A stretch of DNA of 26,810 nucleotides from a virus, in IMG/VR virus record IMGVR_UViG_3300033143_002316, positions 1-26,810 of that record, one strand, 5' to 3'. Position 1 is the stretch's first letter; each line of letters starts with the position of its first letter. A program made the translations under genes and the position numbers. The notes below the pieces were generated by a model. That model saw nothing but the letters and a program-made list of their open reading frames with translations. It was not told where the DNA came from and did no database searches. Shown here piece by piece: positions 14,924 through 22,327 of the stretch.

Positions 14924-15733
14924 ATGGGAGTTTTAGGAAAAGGAAAAACATTCGGAGCCACGGAAGAGGTAACGGCTGCCAAACTCCATGCTCTTATAGA
15001 CGATGGGACGGTTACGGCAATCAAGACGGCAGATATTTCTGCTCTTCAGATTACAGACGCTTTGATTGCCAGTGTCGGTGGTTCTAAGATAACTAGTGTA
15101 ACAGACGTTCCTGCGGGTGCTGGGGCTCTACCCATAGCTAGTGGTGGGACTAACGCTACTACTGAAGCGGCGGCAAGGACAGCCCTTGGCTTAGATACAA
15201 TGGCTACGCAGGCCTTGGGTGCAGTCAATATAGACGGTGGGACGATAGACGGTATCACAGACCTTGCCGTTGCAGACGGTGGGACAGGTTCTTCCACCGA
15301 AGCTGATGCAAGAACGGCACTTGGTTTAGTCATAGGAACTGATGTATTGGCTCCCGATGGTGACGGAAGTTCTCTAACGGGTGTCACAGCAATGACACAG
15401 GAAAATGACACAGATACGGGGACAACTTTTCAAACAGTAGAAACTACGTTTTTAAGTCAAGCTAAAACCTGTACGGCTGGTAAAACTATATTTGTTATAT
15501 ACACAGGTTATTGTCTTGTGGGTGAGGCGGAAGAACATACATTCAATCTGAAACATGGTTCGACAGTTCTCCAGACATATACAGAAACTCCGCTCAATGG
15601 AGCTAAGATTGTTCTTGCTATGAGTGGGATAGTTACGGGTCTTAGTGGTTCAGTTACTTTCATTGTAACTGGAATAAAAGCTACTACTGGTACTTCGACT
15701 GGTTATGGGAAACTCACCGTTTTAGAATTTTAA
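14924..15733 (+). CDS. Tail fibre protein
   Basis: A 269-residue fibre. Residues 1-30 form a short anchor (EVTAAKLHALIDDGT). The middle holds two near-identical repeats, GGTNATTEAAARTALGLDT (74-92) and GGTGSSTEADARTALGL (119-135), a hallmark of trimeric phage fibre shafts. The C-terminal 110 residues are a beta-rich head domain rich in Thr and Gly, with VETTFLSQAKTCTAGKTIFV and LSGSVTFIVTGIKATTGTST. No chaperone or enzyme motif is seen. The role is receptor contact or attachment to the tail hub. The following ORF shares the anchor motif VTxxKLHxLxDD, suggesting that fibre genes here arose by duplication. Confidence 0.84.
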   Translation: MGVLGKGKTFGATEEVTAAKLHALIDDGTVTAIKTADISALQITDALIASVGGSKITSVTDVPAGAGALPIASGGTNATTEAAARTALGLDTMATQALGAVNIDGGTIDGITDLAVADGGTGSSTEADARTALGLVIGTDVLAPDGDGSSLTGVTAMTQENDTDTGTTFQTVETTFLSQAKTCTAGKTIFVIYTGYCLVGEAEEHTFNLKHGSTVLQTYTETPLNGAKIVLAMSGIVTGLSGSVTFIVTGIKATTGTSTGYGKLTVLEF

Positions 15734-15749
15734 GAATTAGAGGATAAAA

Positions 15750-15937
15750 ATGGCAGCGTTACTAATACCAAGCTACATACTTTGGTAGATGACTCTACAT
15801 GGGCTATAGCGGATCAGGTGGTAGGAGACATAATCTATTTCAATGGCACTGCTTGGATCAGATTAGCCAAGGGAACAGCGGGACAGGTCTTGACAATGAA
15901 CGCAGGAGCTACAGCACCCGAATGGAAAACGCCCTAG
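15750..15937 (+). pseudogene. Second tail-fibre fragment, frameshifted near start
   Basis: From 15752 on, the frame ending at TAG 15935-15937 reads GSVTNTKLHTLVDDSTW, then ADQVVGDIIYFNGTAWIRLA and GTAGQVLTMNAGATAPEWKT: clear tail-fibre sequence, about 60 residues. It lacks a usable start in that frame; an ATG at 15750 with AGAGGA upstream (15739-15744) lies one base out of frame and ends after 12 codons. Adding one A at about 15755 would join the ATG to the fibre frame (MASVTNTKLH). So this is a decayed small fibre gene, a sequence error, or a recoded gene. It shares its anchor with the fibre at 14924 and overlaps the next gene. Confidence 0.6.
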
Positions 15938-16305
15938 CTAAGGATTTAACAGACTTCCTCTGGAAGTATTGTACTTACCGACACGCACATAAAACTAAAA
16001 GTCAATTATTGGATGAAGTGACGCTTCATCTAAAGTATAAAACCATAGTCTGTTTAGAAGACGAGAAAGGGTTGGTTGGTGTTTGTCGATTTAATATAAT
16101 AGATTTGGTTGAAGCGACTATTTTTGATGCAGCAATACGTCCAGACAAGAGAAATAAGTCCGTGCTTCAAGAACTGCTCATATTGGGCTTGAAGTTGTAT
16201 CCAAATATTAAGCAAGTAAGATTCGAGAGTGCAAACAAAGACGAGAGTTTTGTAACACCCGTAAGTTTGATATTGAAAAAGGAGTCCTGTAATGGCAAAA
16301 AATGA
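15922..16305 (+). CDS. GNAT-like acetyltransferase or fibre-region protein
   Basis: 127 residues from ATG 15922; the frame is also open upstream from ATG 15799, but that part is the shadow of the fibre fragment. Sequence such as YKTIVCLEDEKGLVGVCRFN followed by IFDAAIRPDKRNKSVLQELL and ILGLKLYPNIKQVRFES resembles the core of small phage GNAT-fold proteins (strand, a substitute for the RxxGxG loop, helix, strand). The usual Q/RxxGxG/A acetyl-CoA loop is only partly kept (RPDKRNKSV), so activity is uncertain. It ends 14 nt inside the next gene, whose ribosome site it contains. What it would acetylate is unknown. Confidence 0.5.
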   Translation: MENALAKDLTDFLWKYCTYRHAHKTKSQLLDEVTLHLKYKTIVCLEDEKGLVGVCRFNIIDLVEATIFDAAIRPDKRNKSVLQELLILGLKLYPNIKQVRFESANKDESFVTPVSLILKKESCNGKK

Positions 16306-17014
16306 AGTTTCTACCCCAACTCCACCCCCACAGCCGTCAACAGCAGATGCTACACAGGCTTGGGCTGATTCTTTACCACAGGTTTACCAGACCCAGATGG
16401 AGTATGCTCCCTTACAGGCGGCACAACAGGTCGCTTTGGCACAGCAGTATGCCGCTCCTATGGGTAAAGCTATGTTCGAGGCTCAACAGCAGATGTTCCC
16501 TGAAACCACTGCCCTTCAGGAGCAGTTGGCAGGTCAGGCTTCCCAGGGTATGGAAGCTGGCGTCCCCGACTGGATGAGAGAGCAATATCAAGAGAATATG
16601 AGGGCACAGTTAGGTCCTAACGCCCTTGCAGGTTCAGGTGCTGATTATATGTCCCGTGGTCTCTTACAACAGGGTCAGGACTGGCAGAACTACTATAGAA
16701 ACTTAGGTCTGTCAGTAGCAGGAAGACAGCCCTTAGCCCAGCCTCAGACTCCAGGCACTACGGATTATATGAGCAACTTCACGCCTACAGCTAACATGAA
16801 CTATATGGGCAACACCTATGGTAACTACTCCAACGCCTACTCAAGCATGTACGGTGCTAACGCTCAGTTACAGGGTAGCCAGAATCAGATGATGGGTCAA
16901 ATGGTTGGTGGTGCTCTCGGCGGTGCAGGTTCGTGGTTAGGTGGATTGGCTCAGGCTGCTCCTGCTGCTGCAAGTTCTCTGAGGTTTAAAAAGAACATAA
17001 AAACATGGGCTTAG
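16292..17014 (+). CDS. Gln/Met-rich virion protein, N-part of S74-domain protein
   Basis: A 240-residue protein rich in Gln, Ala, Met and Gly, with helical Gln-rich segments (LQAAQQVALAQQYAAPMGKA), a Tyr/Asn-rich part (NYMGNTYGNYSNAYSSMYGA) and a Gly/Ala-rich hydrophobic stretch GGALGGAGSWLGGLAQAAPA. It ends SSLRFKKNIKTWA, which is the start of a Peptidase_S74 (intramolecular chaperone) domain: Ser followed five residues later by Lys, as in the SxxRLKxNI motif. The rest of that domain lies in the next ORF, one base out of frame. A frame change at the A run 16999-17003 would give a 318-residue protein. Ribosome site GGAG 16281-16284. Likely a virion (ejection or fibre-like) protein. Confidence 0.72.
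   Translation: MAKNEVSTPTPPPQPSTADATQAWADSLPQVYQTQMEYAPLQAAQQVALAQQYAAPMGKAMFEAQQQMFPETTALQEQLAGQASQGMEAGVPDWMREQYQENMRAQLGPNALAGSGADYMSRGLLQQGQDWQNYYRNLGLSVAGRQPLAQPQTPGTTDYMSNFTPTANMNYMGNTYGNYSNAYSSMYGANAQLQGSQNQMMGQMVGGALGGAGSWLGGLAQAAPAAASSLRFKKNIKTWA
16999..17014 (+). other. Candidate frameshift site in S74 gene
   Basis: A run of five A (16999-17003), followed by CATGGGCTTAG, sits exactly where the S74 domain changes frame. The 0 frame reaches TAG 17012-17014. Reading back one base after the AAA codon enters the frame that holds the rest of the domain. One extra A would also restore a single frame. The run is short and lacks the strong A AAA AAG heptamer, so programmed shifting is possible but not the best explanation. 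Confidence 0.45.
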
Positions 17015-17247
17015 GATTAGACGTATTAAGAAAACTAAGAGTAGTAGAGTTCGACTGGAAAGAGAATGATATTCACGAGGTCGGGCTCATAGCTGAAGAA
17101 GTTGAGAAGGTAATCCCTGAAGCCGTTCATAAAAGAAACGGGATAGTTGAGGGGTTAAAGTTCCTTCCGCTTATAGCTGTCCTTGTGAAAGCAGTGCAAG
17201 AATTAGATAAAAAGGTGAACTCAAATGGCAAAGAAAAAAAGAAATGA
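17005..17247 (+). CDS. C-terminal part of Peptidase_S74 domain
   Basis: 80 residues that continue the S74 chaperone domain begun in the previous ORF: GLGLDVLRKLRVVEFDWKEN, HEVGLIAEEVEKVIPEAV and LKFLPLIAVLVKAVQELDKK. These are the conserved core strands and final helix of the domain that folds trimeric phage proteins and then cuts itself off. The catalytic Ser lies in the upstream ORF, so alone this piece cannot cleave. Translation could start at its own ATG 17005, but no ribosome site is visible there and the domain would be incomplete. Joined by a -1 shift, the reading is KKNIKNMGLGLDVL, which fits the family better than either ORF alone. It overlaps the next gene by 23 nt. Confidence 0.75.
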   Translation: MGLGLDVLRKLRVVEFDWKENDIHEVGLIAEEVEKVIPEAVHKRNGIVEGLKFLPLIAVLVKAVQELDKKVNSNGKEKKK

Positions 17248-18418
17248 ACTCCAGAGTCTAGTAGCCCACCTCGCCATGGGTATAGGTGGCGGTCTGACTG
17301 GGCAGAATTATCTGGGTAACTTCCAAAAGATTGAATTTGAGAAGTGGAAAGAGGAGAATGATCCCCGTGTCAAGGCCCAGAGAAATATGGCTCGGATGAA
17401 TGAGCTTAAATTAAAGAAGGAATTGGACATACCTTTCACTGAAGAAGATAATGCTTACCTTACATCTCAGATGGGAACACCCGCCGGAGCCCCAGATGGA
17501 CAAGTTATGCCTGGTACAGTTTCAGGAGCAGTTCCGATTCGTCCTACAATGGGTCCTCAAGGGATTGGTGAATCTCCAAGTATTTACCTAGGTGGAGCTC
17601 AGTGGGAACCAACAAAGGTAGAAGAGGGTCTTCGTGGAAATATGAAGGTTAAGGAGTGGGGTAAATCTTCCAGATTGCAGGCTGGTGAGGCTGTATCAAA
17701 GGCAGTTTCCACTCAAGAAGCAAAGGAAGCAGCAAAGGCCGGTAGAGACTATATGCGTGTTAGCTCAACTACTGACACGAACTTAAACGCTCAGTTTGCT
17801 TTCGCCGATGAGCAGTTCAAGTTGACTGGGACGAAACCTGGTGATTTCCTTGGATTGATTTCACAATTAACACCTCCACAGATTAACCAGTTCAAGGAAG
17901 CATTTGAAAGTTCATCGAAGGAAGCATCAGCTACCATTGCGAGAGCTCTTATTCCTAATATGAGAGCCATCCAGGGTGCTAAGATGTTCAAACAGTCAAC
18001 AGCTAACGTAGGTGCGACAACTGAAGCAAGTATCTCAAATGTCGTTACTACTATGGGCAACGTCTTCGGGTCAGCCCTGTCTCAGAACGCTGAGGGTATA
18101 CTCAACACCGCTACAGACCCTAAGACGGGGAAACTCTTGTCTCAGCTTCCAGCTATTTCCACGAAGGGTGAGAGGACACGAACTCAGGCCATCAATGACT
18201 TGAAGAGAGAGTTTACAAAAAGACTTGAGTTGCAGTATTACTTCTCATCTTATCAGACTAATCCCAATATCCTTTCAAGGAAGGGTATTGCCCGAATGAA
18301 AGAACTCATTCCAAAGAAACAGAAGTTCTCTAGCATGAGAGAAGCTGAGAAGGCAAACCTACCTGTAGGTGCTGTATTTATGGTGGGTAATAAGATGGGT
18401 ATAAACGAGGAAGAATGA
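17225..18418 (+). CDS. Probable DNA-ejection/internal virion protein
   Basis: A 397-residue mostly helical protein with no family I can name. It has a basic N-terminus (MAKKKRNELQ), a Gly-rich hydrophobic turn (AMGIGGGLTGQNYLG), a Pro/Gly-rich middle (about 83-125) and long helices (QFKEAFESSSKEASATIARA; TRTQAINDLKREFTKRLELQ). The C-terminus FSSMREAEKANLPVGAVFMV plus GNKMGI is a pattern I have seen at the ends of phage internal proteins. Its place between the S74 protein and another ejection-type protein suggests part of the set injected with DNA in short-tailed phages. AAAGGTGA before ATG 17225 is the ribosome site. The function is inference from context. Confidence 0.6.
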   Translation: MAKKKRNELQSLVAHLAMGIGGGLTGQNYLGNFQKIEFEKWKEENDPRVKAQRNMARMNELKLKKELDIPFTEEDNAYLTSQMGTPAGAPDGQVMPGTVSGAVPIRPTMGPQGIGESPSIYLGGAQWEPTKVEEGLRGNMKVKEWGKSSRLQAGEAVSKAVSTQEAKEAAKAGRDYMRVSSTTDTNLNAQFAFADEQFKLTGTKPGDFLGLISQLTPPQINQFKEAFESSSKEASATIARALIPNMRAIQGAKMFKQSTANVGATTEASISNVVTTMGNVFGSALSQNAEGILNTATDPKTGKLLSQLPAISTKGERTRTQAINDLKREFTKRLELQYYFSSYQTNPNILSRKGIARMKELIPKKQKFSSMREAEKANLPVGAVFMVGNKMGINEEE

Positions 18419-18419
18419 T

Positions 18420-19766
18420 ATGGCTCTGAAAATTCTACATGATACTGAAGAGGAAGTTACTAAGAAAACTTCCCTCAAACTCCTAGATGATCCCACTGGA
18501 AGAAAGACTGAGCTTGGTGATGCCTGGCGTCTACCTACAACAGAGGAGTGGACTCAGAGAGGTTTGAAGCCTTGGCAAGCTGCTGGGCTGAGGACTATCT
18601 CCCAGTTGTCGTCTCCTATAGCTAAGGGTTTTGATACTGCTCTTCTCGGATTACCTGAGAGAGCCCTCCGTGAATACGGGAAGACAATACCATCTACAGA
18701 GATACCTGCTTCATTCAATAAGCCGACTGGTAGAGATATCGCTCCTATACTTGATAAAGTTGCTCAGACGGCTGGGTTTATTAAGGGTGTTGGTATGAAG
18801 GGTGGGGCTAAACTCGGCACAGCGGCTACGAAGGGTTTACCATCAGCAACTATCGGACAGAATGTAGCCAAGGGTTCATTGAAGGGTGCAATTACACTGG
18901 GTGTGGCTAGTGGTGCTTACACATCACCTGAAGAAGCATTTGATGATTGGAGGGCTCGTGGTGGACGGACTGCTGCTGGTGCTGTTGGCGGTGGCGTTTT
19001 TGGTGCTTTCAGTGGTGCGGCAGAACATCTGATAAAAACGCTGTCTAATACAAGTATTATGGACCTTGGTAAAGGAATAAGAAAATCTCAGGGTGACTTC
19101 TCTAAAAAGATGAAAGCCGTGTTTGAGAAGGCTCTTTATAAAAACTCCCTAAAGTACCCTGGAAGAAAAGTTGATATATCTAAACAGTTAGAAAGCCTGC
19201 CTCGGAAGATGGAAGATTCGAGGAAGATGAAGTCACTCGTCAACGCTTCCCCGAAGTTAAGAAAAGCGATAAATCAGAAGGGTGAGCTCAGTCTCAAACA
19301 AACTCAAGACTTGGTTAATGAATTGAAGGAAACTGTTTCTCAGGCGAAGTTGGCTGGAAGAAACGTAAGGCCCTCCGACAGGGAGATTATGCAGTTCATT
19401 GGTCAGATACAGGCTGCAAAACACACTACCTTCCCTGCAATGATTAAGACGGACGCTTGGTACGGGAGGGCGAAGGCACAGACGGGCCTTCTTGAGAAGT
19501 TTACCAAGTTAGGAAATACAGAAGTAGGCTTCAGGTCTGTCCTACGCAACCCAGCTACGCAAGAAGCCCTCAAGAAAATAATGACACCTGAGATCTATGA
19601 GAGTGTCAAGCAGACAGCCTTAGCACAAACAGTCAGCAAGGGTGCTTTAAGAGTTGCTGATTACGCTGTCAGGTATGGAATCATCTATAGTCTCATCCAC
19701 AATTTAATCGGTAAAATGAGCCCTGGCGACGATTTCGGTAGTGACCCAACTAATACTGGTATTTAA
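18420..19766 (+). CDS. Probable DNA-ejection protein with Gly/Ala membrane-like segments
   Basis: A 448-residue protein. Residues about 115-215 hold several Gly/Ala-rich, weakly hydrophobic segments (VGMKGGAKLGTAATKGL; GSLKGAITLGVASGAY; GRTAAGAVGGGVFGAFSGAA) like those in proteins that enter or cross the host membrane during genome delivery. The C-terminal half is helical and basic (SLKYPGRKVDISKQLESLPR; QTQDLVNELKETVSQAKLAG) and ends with another hydrophobic helix (RYGIIYSLIHNLIG). Start ATG 18420, with GAGGAAG upstream, lies 1 nt after the previous stop. The role as an internal or ejection protein is inferred from composition and order. No lytic domain is seen. Confidence 0.6.
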   Translation: MALKILHDTEEEVTKKTSLKLLDDPTGRKTELGDAWRLPTTEEWTQRGLKPWQAAGLRTISQLSSPIAKGFDTALLGLPERALREYGKTIPSTEIPASFNKPTGRDIAPILDKVAQTAGFIKGVGMKGGAKLGTAATKGLPSATIGQNVAKGSLKGAITLGVASGAYTSPEEAFDDWRARGGRTAAGAVGGGVFGAFSGAAEHLIKTLSNTSIMDLGKGIRKSQGDFSKKMKAVFEKALYKNSLKYPGRKVDISKQLESLPRKMEDSRKMKSLVNASPKLRKAINQKGELSLKQTQDLVNELKETVSQAKLAGRNVRPSDREIMQFIGQIQAAKHTTFPAMIKTDAWYGRAKAQTGLLEKFTKLGNTEVGFRSVLRNPATQEALKKIMTPEIYESVKQTALAQTVSKGALRVADYAVRYGIIYSLIHNLIGKMSPGDDFGSDPTNTGI

Positions 19767-19780
19767 TTCTGGAGGCATTA

Positions 19781-20116
19781 GTGGAACAAGAAACCCCCCA
19801 AGTCACACAAGAAGGCGGCGTCCACACCATGACATGGGAGGACGTTCCTATAGACGTCTTTAGGCACTTATCTATAGACTTAGGTACGGTACAAACAAAA
19901 GAAGTTGGTAAGATACGGGACATTTTTAACTGGGCTAAGGAACGGTGTGAAGACCCCACCATGGGGAACATCCTTCTGAGGATCAGTAACATGGAGAACA
20001 AGCTCGGAGCCCCCGCCAGAGACGAGAAGAGATGGGACAAGATGTGGCGGTTCATTAAACTTCAGAAACAGATAGATGACCTTGGTAAGAGACAGCACGC
20101 ACTGAGGAGATATTAA
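19781..20116 (+). CDS. Small helical protein in tail region
   Basis: A 111-residue charged, alpha-helical protein. GTG 19781 is preceded by GGAGG (19771-19775), which decides the start. MGNILLRISNMENKLGAP and then WDKMWRFIKLQKQIDDLGKR form a helix-turn-helix hairpin or short coiled coil, a pattern common in small phage tail-region proteins whose role is not known. It ends directly before the next ATG (TAAATG). There is no membrane segment and no Cys pair. Confidence 0.68.
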   Translation: MEQETPQVTQEGGVHTMTWEDVPIDVFRHLSIDLGTVQTKEVGKIRDIFNWAKERCEDPTMGNILLRISNMENKLGAPARDEKRWDKMWRFIKLQKQIDDLGKRQHALRRY

Positions 20117-20320
20117 ATGGCACTTTGGTTCCCACCGTATCCTAATATTGTTGTTGTAGACACTGCTTCAGAGAGGTCAACTCTCTGGCAGGAAGGGACT
20201 GTCTGCCTTGTTAGGGACACGGGTAGGTGGAGTTTCCTTAAAGACGGAGCGTGGCTTTACATAGGTGATGTTGACTTCATATTAAAGGCTGGCAAAAAAC
20301 TGATATTCGACGGAGATTAA
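20117..20320 (+). CDS. Small beta-rich tail-region protein
   Basis: 67 residues, starting directly after the previous stop and ending directly before the next ATG, so it is part of a packed run. It reads FPPYPNIVVVDTASERSTLW, EGTVCLVRDTGRWSFLKDGA and LYIGDVDFI: short strands with aromatic residues, as in small carbohydrate- or fibre-binding modules (compare the IYFNGTAWIRLA stretch in the fibre fragment at 15750). It may be a tail accessory or fibre head piece. The family is not named. Confidence 0.66.
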   Translation: MALWFPPYPNIVVVDTASERSTLWQEGTVCLVRDTGRWSFLKDGAWLYIGDVDFILKAGKKLIFDGD

Positions 20321-20452
20321 ATGAAGCATAAACATTTAAAAAGTAAGTTCCCATTCTATTGTCCTTACTGCAAGAAGGTGGTTCGTGCAAAGTGTAACCG
20401 AACAATCAACGAGAATGATAACGACGATTCGCATTTATCCGTCTACAAATAA
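20321..20452 (+). CDS. Short zinc-knuckle ORF, probably truncated
   Basis: 43 residues from ATG 20321 (directly after TAA 20318-20320) to TAA 20450-20452. It reads KFPFYCPYCKKVVRAKCNRT, so it has a CPYC knuckle (C14, C17) and a third Cys (C25), but no fourth ligand or second CxxC. The last 15 codons overlap, on the opposite strand, the end of the HNH gene. Small phage zinc-ribbon proteins normally have two knuckles, so the second half may have been lost when the HNH gene arrived. A short ORF with plausible start context and moderate support. Confidence 0.5.
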   Translation: MKHKHLKSKFPFYCPYCKKVVRAKCNRTINENDNDDSHLSVYK

Positions 20453-20861
20453 GACAACGTCTTCCGACCCTTGTTTTACCCCAAAATTCATTTGGTTTAC
20501 TTGGAAGAAGATGCCCGTGAAGGCAATGTGTTTTTCTTGAATTGATGGACGGGGGACTTGAGCCACGAAGAGCATTACTTTTTTGAGTACCAAGTTTTAG
20601 ATGTTTCGGATTACAACAAGCACGATTGTTACAAACTACATGGTCAAGAACAAGCCCACGCTTCCCCTGTGGAAGGGGTTCTATAAGCCAAGCAAAAAGA
20701 AGTCTATGGACCAGCTCTGTCTTTCCTCGGAAATTAAAGACACCATATCCTCTGTTCTTGAGTTTTGCGGCAGTCCAATTCCAACAACCAGTTTTTGGGT
20801 CGAAGGATATTTTGCTTAGAATACGCTTCTGTTCATTCTCAGTAAGGGATACTTTTAGCAT
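20406..20861 (-). CDS. HNH homing-type endonuclease
   Basis: 151 residues on the - strand, the only convincing gene so oriented. The pattern GCWNWTAAKLKNRGYGVF (25-42), VHRLLFAW, LDHVVCNNRACCNPKHLKLG (72-91) is the HNH_3 homing endonuclease fold: D73/H74, N84 and H87 would form the active site and the Cys residues bind zinc. A second zinc finger THCLHGHLL plus RRCLICRR (112-141) is common C-terminally. Free-standing HNH genes act as selfish elements that cut DNA lacking them. It sits between the small tail genes and the second glycan island. It has its own extended -10 promoter and seemingly no leader. Composition is not obviously different from neighbours. Confidence 0.9.
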   Translation of the reverse strand: MLKVSLTENEQKRILSKISFDPKTGCWNWTAAKLKNRGYGVFNFRGKTELVHRLLFAWLIEPLPQGKRGLVLDHVVCNNRACCNPKHLKLGTQKSNALRGSSPPSINSRKTHCLHGHLLPSKPNEFWGKTRVGRRCLICRRINANRRYHSR

Positions 20862-20867
20862 AGATAA

Positions 20868-20876
20868 ATTATACCA
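20868..20876 (-). promoter_or_regulatory. Extended -10 promoter for HNH gene
   Basis: On the - strand the nine bases TGGTATAAT form a perfect extended -10 element (TGn followed by the consensus TATAAT). Only six bases (TTATCT) separate it from the HNH ATG, so transcription would begin at or next to the start codon and the mRNA would be nearly leaderless, with no Shine-Dalgarno. No good -35 box is seen at the usual distance, which fits an extended -10 promoter. A host-type sigma factor would be used. Confidence 0.55.
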
Positions 20877-20890
20877 TATGTGGGAGTAAA

Positions 20891-22327
20891 ATGCCAGACC
20901 TTTCTTTTATTATTCCAGCCCGCAATGAAAAATATCTGGAAAAAACAATTCATAATATTTTAGAGAATATTCGTGGCGACTCGGAAATACTTGTTGTTCT
21001 TGACGGCTATTTACCAGACCCTAAAATAGAGACAAATACCGATAGAGTTACGTTCTTTCATTTTCCTGAATCCATAGGTCAGAGAGCCGCCATAAATTAT
21101 GCTGTTAAACAATCAAAGGCAAAATTCATTTGCAAACTTGACGCTCATTCTGCTATAGACGAAGGTTTCGATGTTAAAATGATGGCTGAGTGTCAACCAG
21201 ACTGGACCATGGTCGGACGTATGTACAATCTTGACGTCTCGACCTGGAAGCCCAAACTCCACAAGAGAACGGACTATATGTATATCAGTAGTCCACGGGT
21301 TGAGAAGCCTTTTCGGTCTACCTACTACGGTTCTAAACAACCCCGTAATAATATAATGATAGACGATATTATGGACTGTATGGGGCCCTGTTTCTATATG
21401 CACAAAGACCGTTTCTTAGAGTTGGGTGGTATGGACGAGGGACACGGTGGATGGGGGCAGATGGGCATCGAGGTCGCCTGCAAGGCTTGGCTGTCCGGCG
21501 GTTCAATGAAAGTAAATAAGAAGACTTGGTTCGCCCACTACTTCAGGGGTGGAAAGACAGGAGAAGGCTTTCCGTATAAACTCCGTGGTAGTGACCAAGA
21601 GAAAGCCCGTAAGTATTCAAGAGATTTGTGGCTCAATGATAAGTGGCCTTTAGCCAAACGTAAGTTCCAGTGGATGATTGATAAGTTCGACCCGCCTGAT
21701 TGGACAGAGAATGATTTAACCATTGTCTATTATACGGCGAACCTCGTAGAGAAAGGTATTGAGTATTCAGTCTTAAGGTCTTTAAGGAAGCACGGCTACC
21801 CCATAGTCAGTGTCTCTCAAAAACCTATGGACTTAGGCAAGAACATAGTAGTTCCTAAAGAGAGGTCGTTAGAGAACATCTACAGACAGGTCTTGATAGG
21901 GGCGAAATTAGCCACTACTAAATACGTTGCTCTTTGTGAAGACGATTGTTTATACACTCCTAAGCATTTCAGGTTCCGCCCTAAGAAGCCTTTTGGGTAC
22001 AATTTAAACAGATGGCTCCTCCACCTCAACGATAATATCTTCACCTACAGACGAGGATCTATTCTTAGCCAGTGTATCGCCGACAGGGAAGTCTTAATTA
22101 AGTGCCTAGAGGCGGGTGACAGGAACAAGGAGATGGGACTCAAAGATAATTACGAGTATGAGAACTTTGAGACTGAGGAACCTAATCTGGTCATCTGTCA
22201 CAAAAAGAACATAACAGGCAGAAGGTTCTGGGGGAAGGACGCCGAACCCAAAAAGGAACTAACGAACTGGGGAACGTCACAGTATTGGGTTGATAAATTC
22301 GAGAGGCGTCGTGCAAAAACTTCGTAG
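20891..22327 (+). CDS. Two-domain glycosyltransferase, GT2/GT27-like N-domain
   Basis: A 478-residue protein. The N-terminal GT-A domain (1-260) begins LSFIIPARNEKYLEKTI, has the metal site DAH (84-86) in ICKLDAHSAIDEGFD, and a later acceptor segment ELGGMDEGHGGWGQMGIE with CKAWLSGG and TWFAHYFRGG. The DxH and GGMDE...WG pattern recalls GT2 and GT27 enzymes such as polypeptide GalNAc transferases, but target proteins cannot be read. From about 275 a second module begins (LTIVYYTANLVEKGIEYSVL) with ALCEDDCLY near 350 and EPNLVICHKKN, probably another GT-A-like domain. GGGAG at 20882-20886 is the ribosome site. It opens the second glycan island and overlaps the next gene's start. Confidence 0.85.
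   Translation: MPDLSFIIPARNEKYLEKTIHNILENIRGDSEILVVLDGYLPDPKIETNTDRVTFFHFPESIGQRAAINYAVKQSKAKFICKLDAHSAIDEGFDVKMMAECQPDWTMVGRMYNLDVSTWKPKLHKRTDYMYISSPRVEKPFRSTYYGSKQPRNNIMIDDIMDCMGPCFYMHKDRFLELGGMDEGHGGWGQMGIEVACKAWLSGGSMKVNKKTWFAHYFRGGKTGEGFPYKLRGSDQEKARKYSRDLWLNDKWPLAKRKFQWMIDKFDPPDWTENDLTIVYYTANLVEKGIEYSVLRSLRKHGYPIVSVSQKPMDLGKNIVVPKERSLENIYRQVLIGAKLATTKYVALCEDDCLYTPKHFRFRPKKPFGYNLNRWLLHLNDNIFTYRRGSILSQCIADREVLIKCLEAGDRNKEMGLKDNYEYENFETEEPNLVICHKKNITGRRFWGKDAEPKKELTNWGTSQYWVDKFERRRAKTS

Noticed and set aside
15046-15411. 121-residue - strand ORF inside the fibre gene
   Set aside because: Antisense of the repeat-bearing fibre shaft, low complexity and without context.
15750-15788. 12-residue ORF after the AGAGGA site
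   Set aside because: It reads MAALLIPSYILW and stops; better seen as the remains of the frameshifted fibre start than as a gene.
15799-15921. N-terminal extension of the GNAT-like ORF
   Set aside because: These codons overlap the clear tail-fibre fragment in another frame and read as Gly/Ser/Arg-rich noise; ATG 15922 is a better start.
20601-20889. + strand ORFs of 72 and 87 residues over the HNH gene
   Set aside because: They are shadows of the HNH reading frame, which has intact active-site motifs.
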